Source: Paenibacillus whitsoniae (GTDB lineage: Bacteria; Bacillota; Bacilli; Paenibacillales; NBRC-103111). From it: 64,000 nt of DNA. Of the stretch, positions 24,560 through 32,961 are shown one piece after another (position 1 is the stretch's first letter; every line of letters begins with the position of its first letter). The stretch is taken from assembly GCF_003955665.1 (NCBI RefSeq), contig NZ_RXHU01000054.1:124001-188000 (forward strand), written 5' to 3'. The translations under genes and the position numbers were made by a program. The notes below the pieces were generated by a model. That model saw only the letters and a program-made list of their open reading frames with translations. It did no database searches and was not told where the DNA came from.

Positions 24560-25817
24560 CGATTCATGAAAGCGAGGTAGATACCATTTGAACAAACGAA
24601 GGTGGTTCATCATCTTATTGTTATTAACAGTTGGCCTGATGCCGGTACATTCCGCGTACTCGGCACCGAGCGACAACTGGCAGCTGGTGTGGTCGGATGA
24701 GTTTAACGGAACGAATGGCTCGGCCCCGGATTCCACCAAATGGAGTCTTATCGATCAAGGGGGCGGGTTCGGCAACAGCGAGCTCCAGTACTATACTAGC
24801 CGTAGAGACAATTCGTATCAGGAAAACGGCTCGCTGGTCATTAATGCCAAGAAAGAGAGCTATAGCGGGCAGTCTTATACGTCGGCCAAACTTATTTCCA
24901 AAAATAAAGGCGATTGGAAGTACGGTCGTTTCGAGATACGCGCCAAGCTCCCGCAGGGGAGAGGCATGTGGCCGGCCATTTGGATGCTGTCCACAGATGG
25001 TGTGTACGGCGGCTGGCCGAAGAGCGGCGAGATCGATATTATGGAAAATCGCGGGGATGTCACCGATAAAGTTTCCGGTACGATTCACTACGGCAACGAT
25101 TGGCCGAACAACTCCTCGTCGGGAGGCAGCTACTTCTTGCCAAGCGGACAAACATTTGCGGATGCGTATCATACGTTTGCTGTTGAATGGGAAGAAAATG
25201 CCATCCGCTGGTATGTGGACGATGTGCTCTATTCCACGAAAACGGGATGGTTTACACCTTCCGCTGCTTATCCGGCACCGTTTGACCAGAAGTTCTATCT
25301 CATCCTGAACTTGGCGATTGGCGGGCCAAACACACCGTTTACCGGGAAAACGAGTCCTGATGATTCAGCATTGCCGCAGAAAATGTATGTGGACTATGTG
25401 CGCGCGTATACGAAAGCGGCCAGCGGCTCAGCACTCGACCGCACAGGCTGGACGGCGACGACCTCACCGGTGAACAGCACACCAAGCAATATGCTGGACG
25501 GCAATATGTCCACCCGCTGGACGACGGGGACGGATATGGTGCCTGGCCAATATTTCATTGTCGACATGAAAGCGGCCAAAACTTTCAATCAATTGACCAT
25601 CGACTGCACCGGCAACAGCAAGGACTATGCGCGCGGATACCAGGTATTTGTGTCCAGCGACGGCACGAATTGGGGCAGCGAGGTCGCCAGTGGAACCGGT
25701 ACGGATCCATTGATTACAATTAATTTTGCACCGAAAACCGCGCGTTATCTGAAGGTCGTGCAGACAGGTACGGGAACGAACTGGTGGTCCGTTAGAGAGT
25801 TTAACGTCTACAATTAG
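24179..25817 (+). repeat. Near-identical 381-base discoidin modules in adjacent genes
   Basis: The segments 24179-24559 and 25437-25817 have the same length and differ at only scattered positions by eye, both ending at their gene's stop codon. The surrounding catalytic regions are unrelated, so this is a duplicated or gene-converted module. Confidence 0.85.
24588..25817 (+). CDS. Secreted GH16 beta-1,3-glucanase with discoidin domain
   Basis: A 409-residue secreted laminarinase-type enzyme cleaving beta-1,3-glucans. It starts at TTG, 8 bases after GAGGT. Residues 1-26 are a signal peptide. Residues 30-275 are a GH16 jelly roll with SDEFNGTNG near the start and the active-site run GEIDIMENRG, giving nucleophile E148, helper D150 and acid/base E153. 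Residues 283-409 are a discoidin domain nearly identical in DNA to that of the preceding gene. It lies 28 bases after that gene and ends at a strong terminator, so the pair is one transcript. It should release oligosaccharides for the ABC importer that follows. Confidence 0.93.
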   Translation: MNKRRWFIILLLLTVGLMPVHSAYSAPSDNWQLVWSDEFNGTNGSAPDSTKWSLIDQGGGFGNSELQYYTSRRDNSYQENGSLVINAKKESYSGQSYTSAKLISKNKGDWKYGRFEIRAKLPQGRGMWPAIWMLSTDGVYGGWPKSGEIDIMENRGDVTDKVSGTIHYGNDWPNNSSSGGSYFLPSGQTFADAYHTFAVEWEENAIRWYVDDVLYSTKTGWFTPSAAYPAPFDQKFYLILNLAIGGPNTPFTGKTSPDDSALPQKMYVDYVRAYTKAASGSALDRTGWTATTSPVNSTPSNMLDGNMSTRWTTGTDMVPGQYFIVDMKAAKTFNQLTIDCTGNSKDYARGYQVFVSSDGTNWGSEVASGTGTDPLITINFAPKTARYLKVVQTGTGTNWWSVREFNVYN

Positions 25818-25828
25818 TCAAGTATGCG

Positions 25829-25863
25829 GCGCAGCTTTTGGAAGATTCGAAGCTGCGCTTTTT
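25829..25863 (+). terminator. Terminator of the GH16 transcript
   Basis: GCGCAGCTT pairs with AAGCTGCGC around a short loop, followed by five T. Confidence 0.85.
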
Positions 25864-25888
25864 CCGCTGCGGGTTCCGAGCGGGATAG

Positions 25889-25917
25889 TAGTCAAATATT
25901 TTGAAGAATAGTCAAAT
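25889..25917 (+). promoter_or_regulatory. GTCAAA direct repeat before the sugar importer operon
   Basis: TAGTCAAAT occurs twice with starts 20 bases apart, upstream of a -10-like TTTAAT at 25948-25953. The same repeat at nearly the same spacing precedes the SLH gene at 32962. AraC-type regulators bind such direct repeats, and one is encoded in this locus (31190). Confidence 0.6.
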
Positions 25918-26015
25918 CTGTAACTTTTTTTTTGCCTCGTAAAACAGTTTAATAAGACTATCGTTAGCGCAGAAGCGAGACAGCTATTTTAACAAGAACA
26001 CAGAGGTGAGACATC

Positions 26016-26939
26016 GTGCTGAAAACTGAAACAAAACCGGCCTTCTCTCTTCGTAAGATGAAAGGCGAAAAAAAGGAGAATCTGGCGGGCTACATCCTTG
26101 TGGGGCCGATGCTGATTGGTTTGATTATTTTTACCATTATTCCTACGTTGCTCTCGCTGATTCTCAGTTTTACCGACTGGAGCTTCATTGCAGGATTGGA
26201 CAAAATGAAATTTACCGGATTTAAAAATTACTCTTTGCTGATGGATGATCAAGTGTTTCTGAAATCGTTCCGCAACAATCTGGTGCTGCTGCTTGTCGTG
26301 CCGATACAGCTTATTCTCGCGTTAATTCTAGCGGTGCTCATAGATAAGTATGTGTACATGAAAAGTTTGTTTAAAGTGATTTTCTTCATGCCCTACATCT
26401 CCAGCATTGTGGCGGTGGCGATTGTTTTCCAATTGCTGTTCCATCCTTCCTATGGACCGATCAATCAAGCGCTTAAGGCACTTGGAGTTGCCGATCCGCC
26501 CAAATGGCTGGCTGACATGCACTACGCGCTCCCCTCCGTGATGTTCATTCTGGTTTGGATCGGCATCGGCTTCTGCATGATTGTGTATATGGCGGCGCTG
26601 CAGGCGATTCCGAAGGATCTGTATGAATCGGCGGATATGGATGGGGCAGGGCTTTGGACCCGATTTCTGCGAATCACGATGCCGCTGGTATCGCCGACGA
26701 CCTTCTTTCTGCTCGTTACGGGATTAATCAGCTCGTTCAAATCCTTCGATATTATTAAAGTGCTGACGAATGGTGGCCCCTCTTACTCCACATCGGTGAT
26801 TACGTACTATTTATATACGACGGCCTTCGAAAATTTGAAGACGGGCTATGCCTCATCCATGGCATGGATTTTGTTCGGCTGCGTGCTGCTCATTACCGTT
26901 ATTCAGCTTTACGGACAGAAAAAATGGGTCAATTACTAG
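26016..26939 (+). CDS. Sugar ABC transporter permease (MalF/UgpA type)
   Basis: A 307-residue inner-membrane permease of a carbohydrate importer with six transmembrane helices. The cytoplasmic EAA loop that contacts the ATPase reads YESADMDGAGLWTRFLRIT. The GTG start follows GAGGTGA. It is followed after 16 bases by the partner permease and then the binding lipoprotein. No ATPase gene is present, as is usual where one MsmX-type ATPase serves many importers. The nearby GH16 enzyme suggests beta-1,3-gluco-oligosaccharides as substrate, which is inference. Confidence 0.92.
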   Translation: MLKTETKPAFSLRKMKGEKKENLAGYILVGPMLIGLIIFTIIPTLLSLILSFTDWSFIAGLDKMKFTGFKNYSLLMDDQVFLKSFRNNLVLLLVVPIQLILALILAVLIDKYVYMKSLFKVIFFMPYISSIVAVAIVFQLLFHPSYGPINQALKALGVADPPKWLADMHYALPSVMFILVWIGIGFCMIVYMAALQAIPKDLYESADMDGAGLWTRFLRITMPLVSPTTFFLLVTGLISSFKSFDIIKVLTNGGPSYSTSVITYYLYTTAFENLKTGYASSMAWILFGCVLLITVIQLYGQKKWVNY

Positions 26940-26955
26940 GTGTGGAGGCAGGTTT

Positions 26956-27789
26956 ATGGAAACAACAGGGAAACTTGGGAGGATCATCGTCACGATTCTT
27001 CTGCTGATCGTGGGAGTAGCGTTCCTGCTTCCTTTCGTATGGATGGTGTCGGCTTCGATGAAACCGGAAATCGATGTGTTCAAATATCCGATCGAATGGA
27101 TTCCGAAGCATTGGCAAGCCTATCAAAATTATCATGAGGTCTGGTCCGGCGAGCATCCATTTATGCGGTATTACTGGAATTCGATTAAAGTTAGCGTATT
27201 GACGACGCTGATTTCCATGGTCGTATCCAGCATGGCCGCTTACGCCTTCTCCCACGTTGATTTTAAGGGGAAGCAAATCTGGTTCGCGGTCGTTCTGATG
27301 ACGTTTATGATTCCGAGCTCATCCATTATCATTCCGCAGTTTATGATCTTTAAATGGCTTCACTTGTTCGACACGCATCTTGGACTTATTCTGATCGGTT
27401 CCTTCAGTGCGCTGGGGACGTTTATGCTTCGGCAGTTTTTCCTCGGCATTCACAGAGAATACTTGGATGCCGGGCGCATCGACGGGGCAGGTCAGTTTGT
27501 CATTTTCACTCGAATTGCCCTGCCGCTTGTGCAGCCTGCCATCGCCACTTACGGCATTCTGCGCTTTATTTGGACCTGGAACGACTATCAGAATCCATTG
27601 ATTTTCCTGCGAAGCGATGTTCTCGCGACCGTTCAAATCGGCATCCAAAAGTTCTCTTCCGAAAGCGGGGCGTATTATTCGCTCATCATGGCCGGTACGG
27701 TTTCGGCGATCATTCCGCTGCTCGTCATTTTCGTTATCGGGCAAAAACAGGTGATTGCAGGCATTGCCCTCGGAGGCGTCAAAGGGTAA
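26956..27789 (+). CDS. Sugar ABC transporter permease (MalG/UgpE type)
   Basis: A 277-residue second permease of the importer. The N-terminal helix is followed by the family's FPFVWMVSASMKP-type segment, and the EAA loop reads YLDAGRIDGAGQFVIFTRIA. The ATG was chosen because GGAGG lies 7 bases upstream; an earlier in-frame start would lie inside the preceding gene. Its gene begins 16 bases after the first permease stop, so both are on one transcript with the binding protein at 27897. Confidence 0.92.
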   Translation: METTGKLGRIIVTILLLIVGVAFLLPFVWMVSASMKPEIDVFKYPIEWIPKHWQAYQNYHEVWSGEHPFMRYYWNSIKVSVLTTLISMVVSSMAAYAFSHVDFKGKQIWFAVVLMTFMIPSSSIIIPQFMIFKWLHLFDTHLGLILIGSFSALGTFMLRQFFLGIHREYLDAGRIDGAGQFVIFTRIALPLVQPAIATYGILRFIWTWNDYQNPLIFLRSDVLATVQIGIQKFSSESGAYYSLIMAGTVSAIIPLLVIFVIGQKQVIAGIALGGVKG

Positions 27790-27896
27790 AAAAAATAGCG
27801 AAGAAGTAAAGATACAAACTTTGAAAACGAAATGGCAACTGCTAAGGTTATGTGGTAGAGAACACAAGCTTGTCTATCTAAGGGAGGTATATAATC

Positions 27897-29258
27897 ATGA
27901 AAAGAAAATGGTTGTCTGTTTCTGCGTCTTCCATCGTTATCGCAAGCCTGCTCGCAGGCTGCGGCGGCGAAACCGGTTCCAAGGCTGAACCCACCAAAGG
28001 GGCTGATCCCGTCGCCTCCACTTCGGCCAGTCCGGCCAAGCCGGTTACGATAAAATTTTTAAACTGGGAGAAAGCCTCGGTGTACCAGCCTGCGATTGAC
28101 GCTTTTGAGAAGAAGTACCCGAACATTAAAGTTCAATACATGCCGCTTGTGGAGAATGATTCCAATGAAACGCAGAAAAAGATCGATATTATGTATGCAT
28201 CCGGTGAAGACTTTGACGTATTCTCGCTGAATTCCACTCCGGATTTCAGTAAACGAGCAACCAGTGGTATGCTTGAACCGCTTGACGATTATTTGAACAA
28301 AGAAAACGTGAAATATAGCGACGAATATAAAGCCGAGCAAATGAAAGTTGATGGGAAACGGTACTCACTGCCGGGCAAATTTGGGCCATGGTTTATCTTG
28401 CTGAACAAGGCGCAGCTCGATGCAGCGGGACTTGCCGTTCCGAAGAGCTGGACGTGGGATGACTTCCGCGATTATGCCAAGAAACTTACGAAGGGCGACG
28501 GTCCGACGAAGCAGTATGGTGCGTTCATGCACACCTGGAAAGATTATTTCTTGCTTAAAAAATACAGCTTGCCGAAAAATCAAGGCATTATGACAGACGA
28601 TGGCACGGCGCTTGATGCGGATAATCCCATGATGAAAGCTTCGCTTGAGCTGCGTTACAATATGGAGCGGACGGACGGCAGTGTCCGACCTTACCAAGAC
28701 GTCGTCACACAAAAAATTCCTTATCGCGACGAATATTTCCAAGGCAAAGCAAGCATGCTGCCGACAGGCCCATGGATGATTGCCGAAGCGGGAGGCACCG
28801 ATAAAATCCCGGCTACGTTCGTATCCGCCTTTGCTCCTTGGCCGACTAACAACAAAGGAGATGAGAATTATTCGTTCGGCGGAGCGGACTCGCTGGTGAT
28901 CTCCTCGAAGTCGAAGCATAAGCAGGAGGCGTATCAATTCATCCGTTTCCTGTCTACGGAAGGAATGGGGCTCACGAAGCAGCTGTCGGCCTGGAAAAAG
29001 GCGGATGTTAACAAAGAGCTGGATCAAATTATTTCCGCAACGAAGACCCCGGATAAGATTGATAAAGCTTCGCTGATTAATACGTTGACCGTATCGAAGC
29101 TTCCCGATCCTCCGATTGCCGTCTCCTATTTTGCTGATATTGAGAAAGCGTACATCGCCGAGGCTGAGAAATATTTGCTCGGTACGACCGACATTGATAC
29201 GACCATGAAAAATATTAAAACCAATTTGCAAAAAATTATTGACGCCAACAAGAAATAA
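27897..29258 (+). CDS. Sugar-binding lipoprotein of the ABC importer
   Basis: A 453-residue family 1 solute-binding protein. The lipoprotein signal ends in LLAGC with lipidated C22, followed by a Ser/Pro/Thr-rich tether. The mature part shows TIKFLNWEKASVYQPAI and a GKRYSLPGKFGPWFI hinge, and ends at a terminator. It captures the sugar outside the cell and passes it to the two permeases. AAGGGAGG precedes the ATG. A gap of 107 bases separates it from the permease gene. Confidence 0.92.
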   Translation: MKRKWLSVSASSIVIASLLAGCGGETGSKAEPTKGADPVASTSASPAKPVTIKFLNWEKASVYQPAIDAFEKKYPNIKVQYMPLVENDSNETQKKIDIMYASGEDFDVFSLNSTPDFSKRATSGMLEPLDDYLNKENVKYSDEYKAEQMKVDGKRYSLPGKFGPWFILLNKAQLDAAGLAVPKSWTWDDFRDYAKKLTKGDGPTKQYGAFMHTWKDYFLLKKYSLPKNQGIMTDDGTALDADNPMMKASLELRYNMERTDGSVRPYQDVVTQKIPYRDEYFQGKASMLPTGPWMIAEAGGTDKIPATFVSAFAPWPTNNKGDENYSFGGADSLVISSKSKHKQEAYQFIRFLSTEGMGLTKQLSAWKKADVNKELDQIISATKTPDKIDKASLINTLTVSKLPDPPIAVSYFADIEKAYIAEAEKYLLGTTDIDTTMKNIKTNLQKIIDANKK

Positions 29259-29274
29259 CATGAGGTGGAAGAAA

Positions 29275-29302
29275 GAGGGTGCCCATACGGCATCCCTTTT
29301 TT
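29275..29302 (+). terminator. Terminator of the importer operon
   Basis: AGGGTGCC pairs with GGCATCCCT (one G-T or mismatch) around CATAC, followed by six T. Confidence 0.85.
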
Positions 29303-29394
29303 CGTGAAGTATATCTGAATCGGTACGGATGTGATACACTCCAGATAGACAAGCCTCTGTTTAACTATGTTACAGAAGGAAGGGGGAGCACCGG

Positions 29395-31197
29395 ATGAAC
29401 AGGCCTTCCTTTAGTTGGCGTCAGAAGCTGATCACCATCTCGTTGTTGTGTTTGGTGATCCCGTCCATTATGACGCTTGCGCTCACGGGGCTGTATACCA
29501 AAAACGAACTGACGACCAAAGCGTCCGTTAAAGCCGAGCAATCGCTGGAAGTGGCCGACTTGTACATTTCCAATATTGTCAGGGATATGCTGAATGCCTT
29601 TAACATGCTCCAATATGACAGCGAATTCATTACCAATCTGAGGCTCGCGTCGAACAGCTACGACAACAGTAAAGGCAGTCAAGTTGACTTCTTTGCCTAC
29701 AAGCCCGTGGCGGAGAAGCTGGAACAGCTCACTTTTTTTGGTGGGAAAACGTATGTCACCATTGTGCTGCCGAACGGCTTGTACTTTTCCAACTATTCTA
29801 CCTACCAGAACGATTTGTCGTCGTTATACAAAGAAGCGTGGCTGCAGCAGATGGCGGGCGACCCGGTCAACACGACCAATTGGATCGGCGTTCAAAACAA
29901 TTATGTGCGTTCCGATAGCGAGCGGTTTCCGCAGCTGATTACCGTTGTTCGGACCATTCGGCTGTATGCCAATGCATCCAATGCCTATATCATTATCAGC
30001 AAGCCGGAGCAGCAAATTCATGAGATCTTTAGCAAGTATGCGGAAGATCAGACCATGATGCTGCTGGATGGGTCGGGGACGATTGTTTCCCATGCCAATG
30101 TTCATATGATCGGCACCAAGGTTCCTTCAGCAATGCTTACTACCGGCTTGACGGAGAAAATGGCATGGAACGGCGGGGAGTATATTGCCTATAATCATCC
30201 GCTTTCTTTTGCCGAGTGGAGCTTGCAAAGCTTGACGCCGTACTGGGTTGTAACCGGCAACATCGGCAATTTTCTAAACGATATTTTTGTATTTCAAGCG
30301 TTGTTTTTCGTCTTGTTTTCTTTCGTCCTGCTCTACCTGCTGCGTCAGCTGACCAAACCGATCGTGCAGTTGGTCAAGACGGCTGTGCGCGTTGAACTCG
30401 GGAATCTGGATCAGCGTTCGTTGGTTACCGGACAGGATGAAATCGGACGTCTGGGCTCGTCATTCGATCGTATGCTGGACAAGATTGAGGACATGATCCG
30501 TCAAATTGAATGGGAGCAGGGGCGGAAGCGAATGGCGGAATTGGAGGCGCTTCAAGCACAAATTAATCCCCATTTTTTATTCAATACGCTCAACTCCATT
30601 CGGCTTCAAGTCAGGATGAAGGGCGAGGTGGAAATCGCAGAAATTATCAGCTCTTTGTCCACGGTTCTTCGGATGACGATTAATCGAAATAATGAATACA
30701 TTACGCTGCACGAGGAATCGAATACCATTCAGCAGTATATGAAGCTCATGAATTTCCGGCATTTGGAGAATGTTGAGCTGTCCATTTCCCTGGCTTCGGA
30801 TACGCTGCTTGCGATGATTCCCCGATTTACGCTGCAGCCGTTGATTGAAAACGCCTATCTGCACGGCTTAAAGCAGAAGCACGGGCATATTTACTTAAGC
30901 TCTTGGAAGCAAGGACATATCTTGTATATTCGCGTAGAAGATAACGGCATCGGAATGACAGGGGAGCAGTTGGCCGATGTTACTTCGATGCTCACAGAAA
31001 CCGGACAGCCGGGAGACGATAAGAGAGAGCGATCATCTCGCATTAATGGCATCGGATTAAGAAATGTGCATGAGCGTTTACGCATTATTTATGGGGACGT
31101 CTATCATATGGAAATAGAAAGCTCACCGGGTCAAGGAGTCAGGCTGACGCTCCGGCTGCCGATCACATTCCACAAGGAGGCAAATGAACATGCATAG
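29395..31197 (+). CDS. YesM-type sensor histidine kinase
   Basis: A 600-residue membrane kinase. Transmembrane helices lie at about residues 14-34 and 297-317 with an extracellular Cache-like domain between them. A HAMP domain follows (LTKPIVQLVKTAVRVELGN). The His_kinase domain has phospho-acceptor H393 in QAQINPHFLFNTLNSIR. The ATP-binding domain shows ENAYLHGLKQKHG, DNGIGM and GIGLRNVHERL. AGGAAGGGGG precedes the ATG. The response regulator gene overlaps its 3' end. The pair probably senses a sugar or the loaded binding protein and controls the glucan locus. Confidence 0.92.
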   Translation: MNRPSFSWRQKLITISLLCLVIPSIMTLALTGLYTKNELTTKASVKAEQSLEVADLYISNIVRDMLNAFNMLQYDSEFITNLRLASNSYDNSKGSQVDFFAYKPVAEKLEQLTFFGGKTYVTIVLPNGLYFSNYSTYQNDLSSLYKEAWLQQMAGDPVNTTNWIGVQNNYVRSDSERFPQLITVVRTIRLYANASNAYIIISKPEQQIHEIFSKYAEDQTMMLLDGSGTIVSHANVHMIGTKVPSAMLTTGLTEKMAWNGGEYIAYNHPLSFAEWSLQSLTPYWVVTGNIGNFLNDIFVFQALFFVLFSFVLLYLLRQLTKPIVQLVKTAVRVELGNLDQRSLVTGQDEIGRLGSSFDRMLDKIEDMIRQIEWEQGRKRMAELEALQAQINPHFLFNTLNSIRLQVRMKGEVEIAEIISSLSTVLRMTINRNNEYITLHEESNTIQQYMKLMNFRHLENVELSISLASDTLLAMIPRFTLQPLIENAYLHGLKQKHGHIYLSSWKQGHILYIRVEDNGIGMTGEQLADVTSMLTETGQPGDDKRERSSRINGIGLRNVHERLRIIYGDVYHMEIESSPGQGVRLTLRLPITFHKEANEHA

Positions 31198-32779
31198 CGT
31201 CTTGTTGGTTGATGACGATGTAGCGGTTTTGCAGTTTTTACGAATGATGATTGTTTGGGAAGATCATCAACTGCAGCTCGCAGGCACCTGTACAAACGCA
31301 CAGGACGCGCTGCAAATTTGCCGGACGTCCATGCCGGATTTGATCGTAACCGATATTGGCATGCCGGGCATGGATGGCATCGAATTTATTAAAGCTGTTA
31401 AAGCCATAAGTGCAAGGCCACGGTTTGTTATTTTATCCTGTCATGATGATTTTCGGTATGCGCAGCAGGCAGTTCAAATCGGTGTTGAGGATTATGTTCT
31501 GAAGGAGACGCTGGAGCCTCAGCATTTGATTGAACTACTTGCCAAAGCGAAGTCCAAAATGGAGAAAGAAGATGAGCGACAATTCGAAGTGCGCAATCTT
31601 CATCTGCAAGTGAACCGGAACAAGTCTGCGGCCAAGGAGAAATGGCTGCGCGATCTTCTCTCCACGCCGGTATTAGAGGATCCCACCTGGATCGAGCGTT
31701 TGGAGGATTTTGGCTTGCATCCGGTTCTGCCTTATTTCATTCCGGTTGTCTGTCGGCTGCATCGGTTCCGCCATGCGCTCCAACGCTATGAAAGCGAAGA
31801 CACGGTCAAGTTTATCGTCGAGAATGCGGTCGAAGAGCTGATGGCCGCCGATAAGGATAAGGTTGTTTTCAGCTATTCTGCCAAAGAGTTCTGTCTCTTG
31901 TTCAACATTCGGAAAGATTTGCGAATCAATCCTTACGACCGCATCGCAGCGCTGTGCAAAGATGTTCAGCACAAGCTGACGCAAGTTCTCAAGCTTCCTG
32001 TCTCCATGGTACTGGGGGAAATGGTGGGCGATCCATCGAGCATCAAGAGGCAGTATGTTCACTTATTGCAAGAATCAGAGGGGTTGTTCTATGCTCGGGA
32101 GCCGGAGTTTGTGAAAAGCAGCGAGAACAGCTATTCGTTAGCGCTCGAGGAAGATCCGCTTGCGTATTATTATGTGTACGCCGATCAGTTAAACCGCTTT
32201 GTGCTTGACGGGAATGCTGATCCTTCCACGGTTGTAGCGCCGTTTATCCTATTCGTGACCCAGCATCGTTATCCGCCCAAATCCGTTAAGCAATTCGTAT
32301 TCAAGCTGGTACTCGATATGATGTTGAAGCTTCGGTTCAATCAGCAATATACGAATGAGAAGCTGCAGAGAGATTTGGATCAATTGGCGAGCATCGGCGA
32401 GCTTGAGGAATGGTTGACGCGGTTTGTCCAAGATGCAGCTGGGCTGATGGAGCAGATCGCTCAGCAAAGCAAAAAGGTGGAAATCATTGACGCCCAAAAA
32501 TATATTCAGCGCCATCTGGGGCGGAAGATTACACTGGAGGAAGTGGCAGACCATCTGCACTTGAATCCTAGTTATTTTAGCCGCTTATTTAAGAAGGAAA
32601 CCGGGGAAACGTTCATCGAATATGTAACGCGCATCAAGATGGAGCGGGCCAAGGAGCTACTGAACGGGTCGGATAAAACATTGGAAACGATCGCTCATAT
32701 GTTGGGATACGAGAGCAAAGGGTATTTTGTCAAAGTGTTCAAGCAGCATTACGGCGTTGTGCCGAGCCGATTTGTGTAA
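31190..32779 (+). CDS. YesN-type AraC-family response regulator
   Basis: A 529-residue regulator. The N-terminal receiver has acidic residues D8-D10 and phospho-acceptor D55 in LIVTDIGMPG. A long central region of unknown fold follows, then two C-terminal AraC helix-turn-helices (TLEEVADHLHLNPSYFSRLF and LETIAHMLGYESKGYF). The ATG at 31190 is 9 bases from AAGGAGG and fits better than the one at 31184. It overlaps the kinase gene. The GTCAAA direct repeats before the importer operon and the SLH gene are its probable binding sites. Confidence 0.92.
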   Translation: MHSVLLVDDDVAVLQFLRMMIVWEDHQLQLAGTCTNAQDALQICRTSMPDLIVTDIGMPGMDGIEFIKAVKAISARPRFVILSCHDDFRYAQQAVQIGVEDYVLKETLEPQHLIELLAKAKSKMEKEDERQFEVRNLHLQVNRNKSAAKEKWLRDLLSTPVLEDPTWIERLEDFGLHPVLPYFIPVVCRLHRFRHALQRYESEDTVKFIVENAVEELMAADKDKVVFSYSAKEFCLLFNIRKDLRINPYDRIAALCKDVQHKLTQVLKLPVSMVLGEMVGDPSSIKRQYVHLLQESEGLFYAREPEFVKSSENSYSLALEEDPLAYYYVYADQLNRFVLDGNADPSTVVAPFILFVTQHRYPPKSVKQFVFKLVLDMMLKLRFNQQYTNEKLQRDLDQLASIGELEEWLTRFVQDAAGLMEQIAQQSKKVEIIDAQKYIQRHLGRKITLEEVADHLHLNPSYFSRLFKKETGETFIEYVTRIKMERAKELLNGSDKTLETIAHMLGYESKGYFVKVFKQHYGVVPSRFV

Positions 32780-32793
32780 AACGTGTGGAAAAG

Positions 32794-32825
32794 AAGTCAG
32801 TCGCTTTGTTGGGGCTGGCTTTTTT
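32794..32825 (+). terminator. Terminator after the response regulator
   Basis: AAGTCAGTC pairs with GGCTGGCTT, including G-T pairs, around a nine-base loop and is followed by a run of T. Confidence 0.65.
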
Positions 32826-32843
32826 CTGTCGTGAGAGAAAAGA

Positions 32844-32872
32844 AGTCAAATTATTGCGCAAAGTAGTCAAAC
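32844..32872 (+). promoter_or_regulatory. GTCAAA direct repeat before the SLH beta-helix gene
   Basis: AGTCAAAT and AGTCAAAC start 21 bases apart. The second copy is 12 bases upstream of a weak -35 region, and a -10 (TATAGT) lies at 32906-32911. This is the layout expected of an activator site. Confidence 0.6.
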
Positions 32873-32912
32873 TAGCGACTTCGCGCTCCTATTATCGAAT
32901 GGTAGTATAGTG

Positions 32913-32926
32913 TGAAAGCGCTATAT
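32913..32926 (+). promoter_or_regulatory. cre-like site overlapping the start of the SLH gene transcript
   Basis: TGAAAGCGCTATAT matches 13 of 14 cre positions and begins just after the -10 hexamer, so bound CcpA would block initiation. Confidence 0.65.
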
Positions 32927-32961
32927 TCAACTGTAGACAACAAGATATTGGAGGGAAAAGC

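Noticed and set aside
23549..24739. 396-codon open frame on the minus strand
   Set aside because: It is antisense to the beta-helix/discoidin and GH16 genes, with no family marks or ribosome site.
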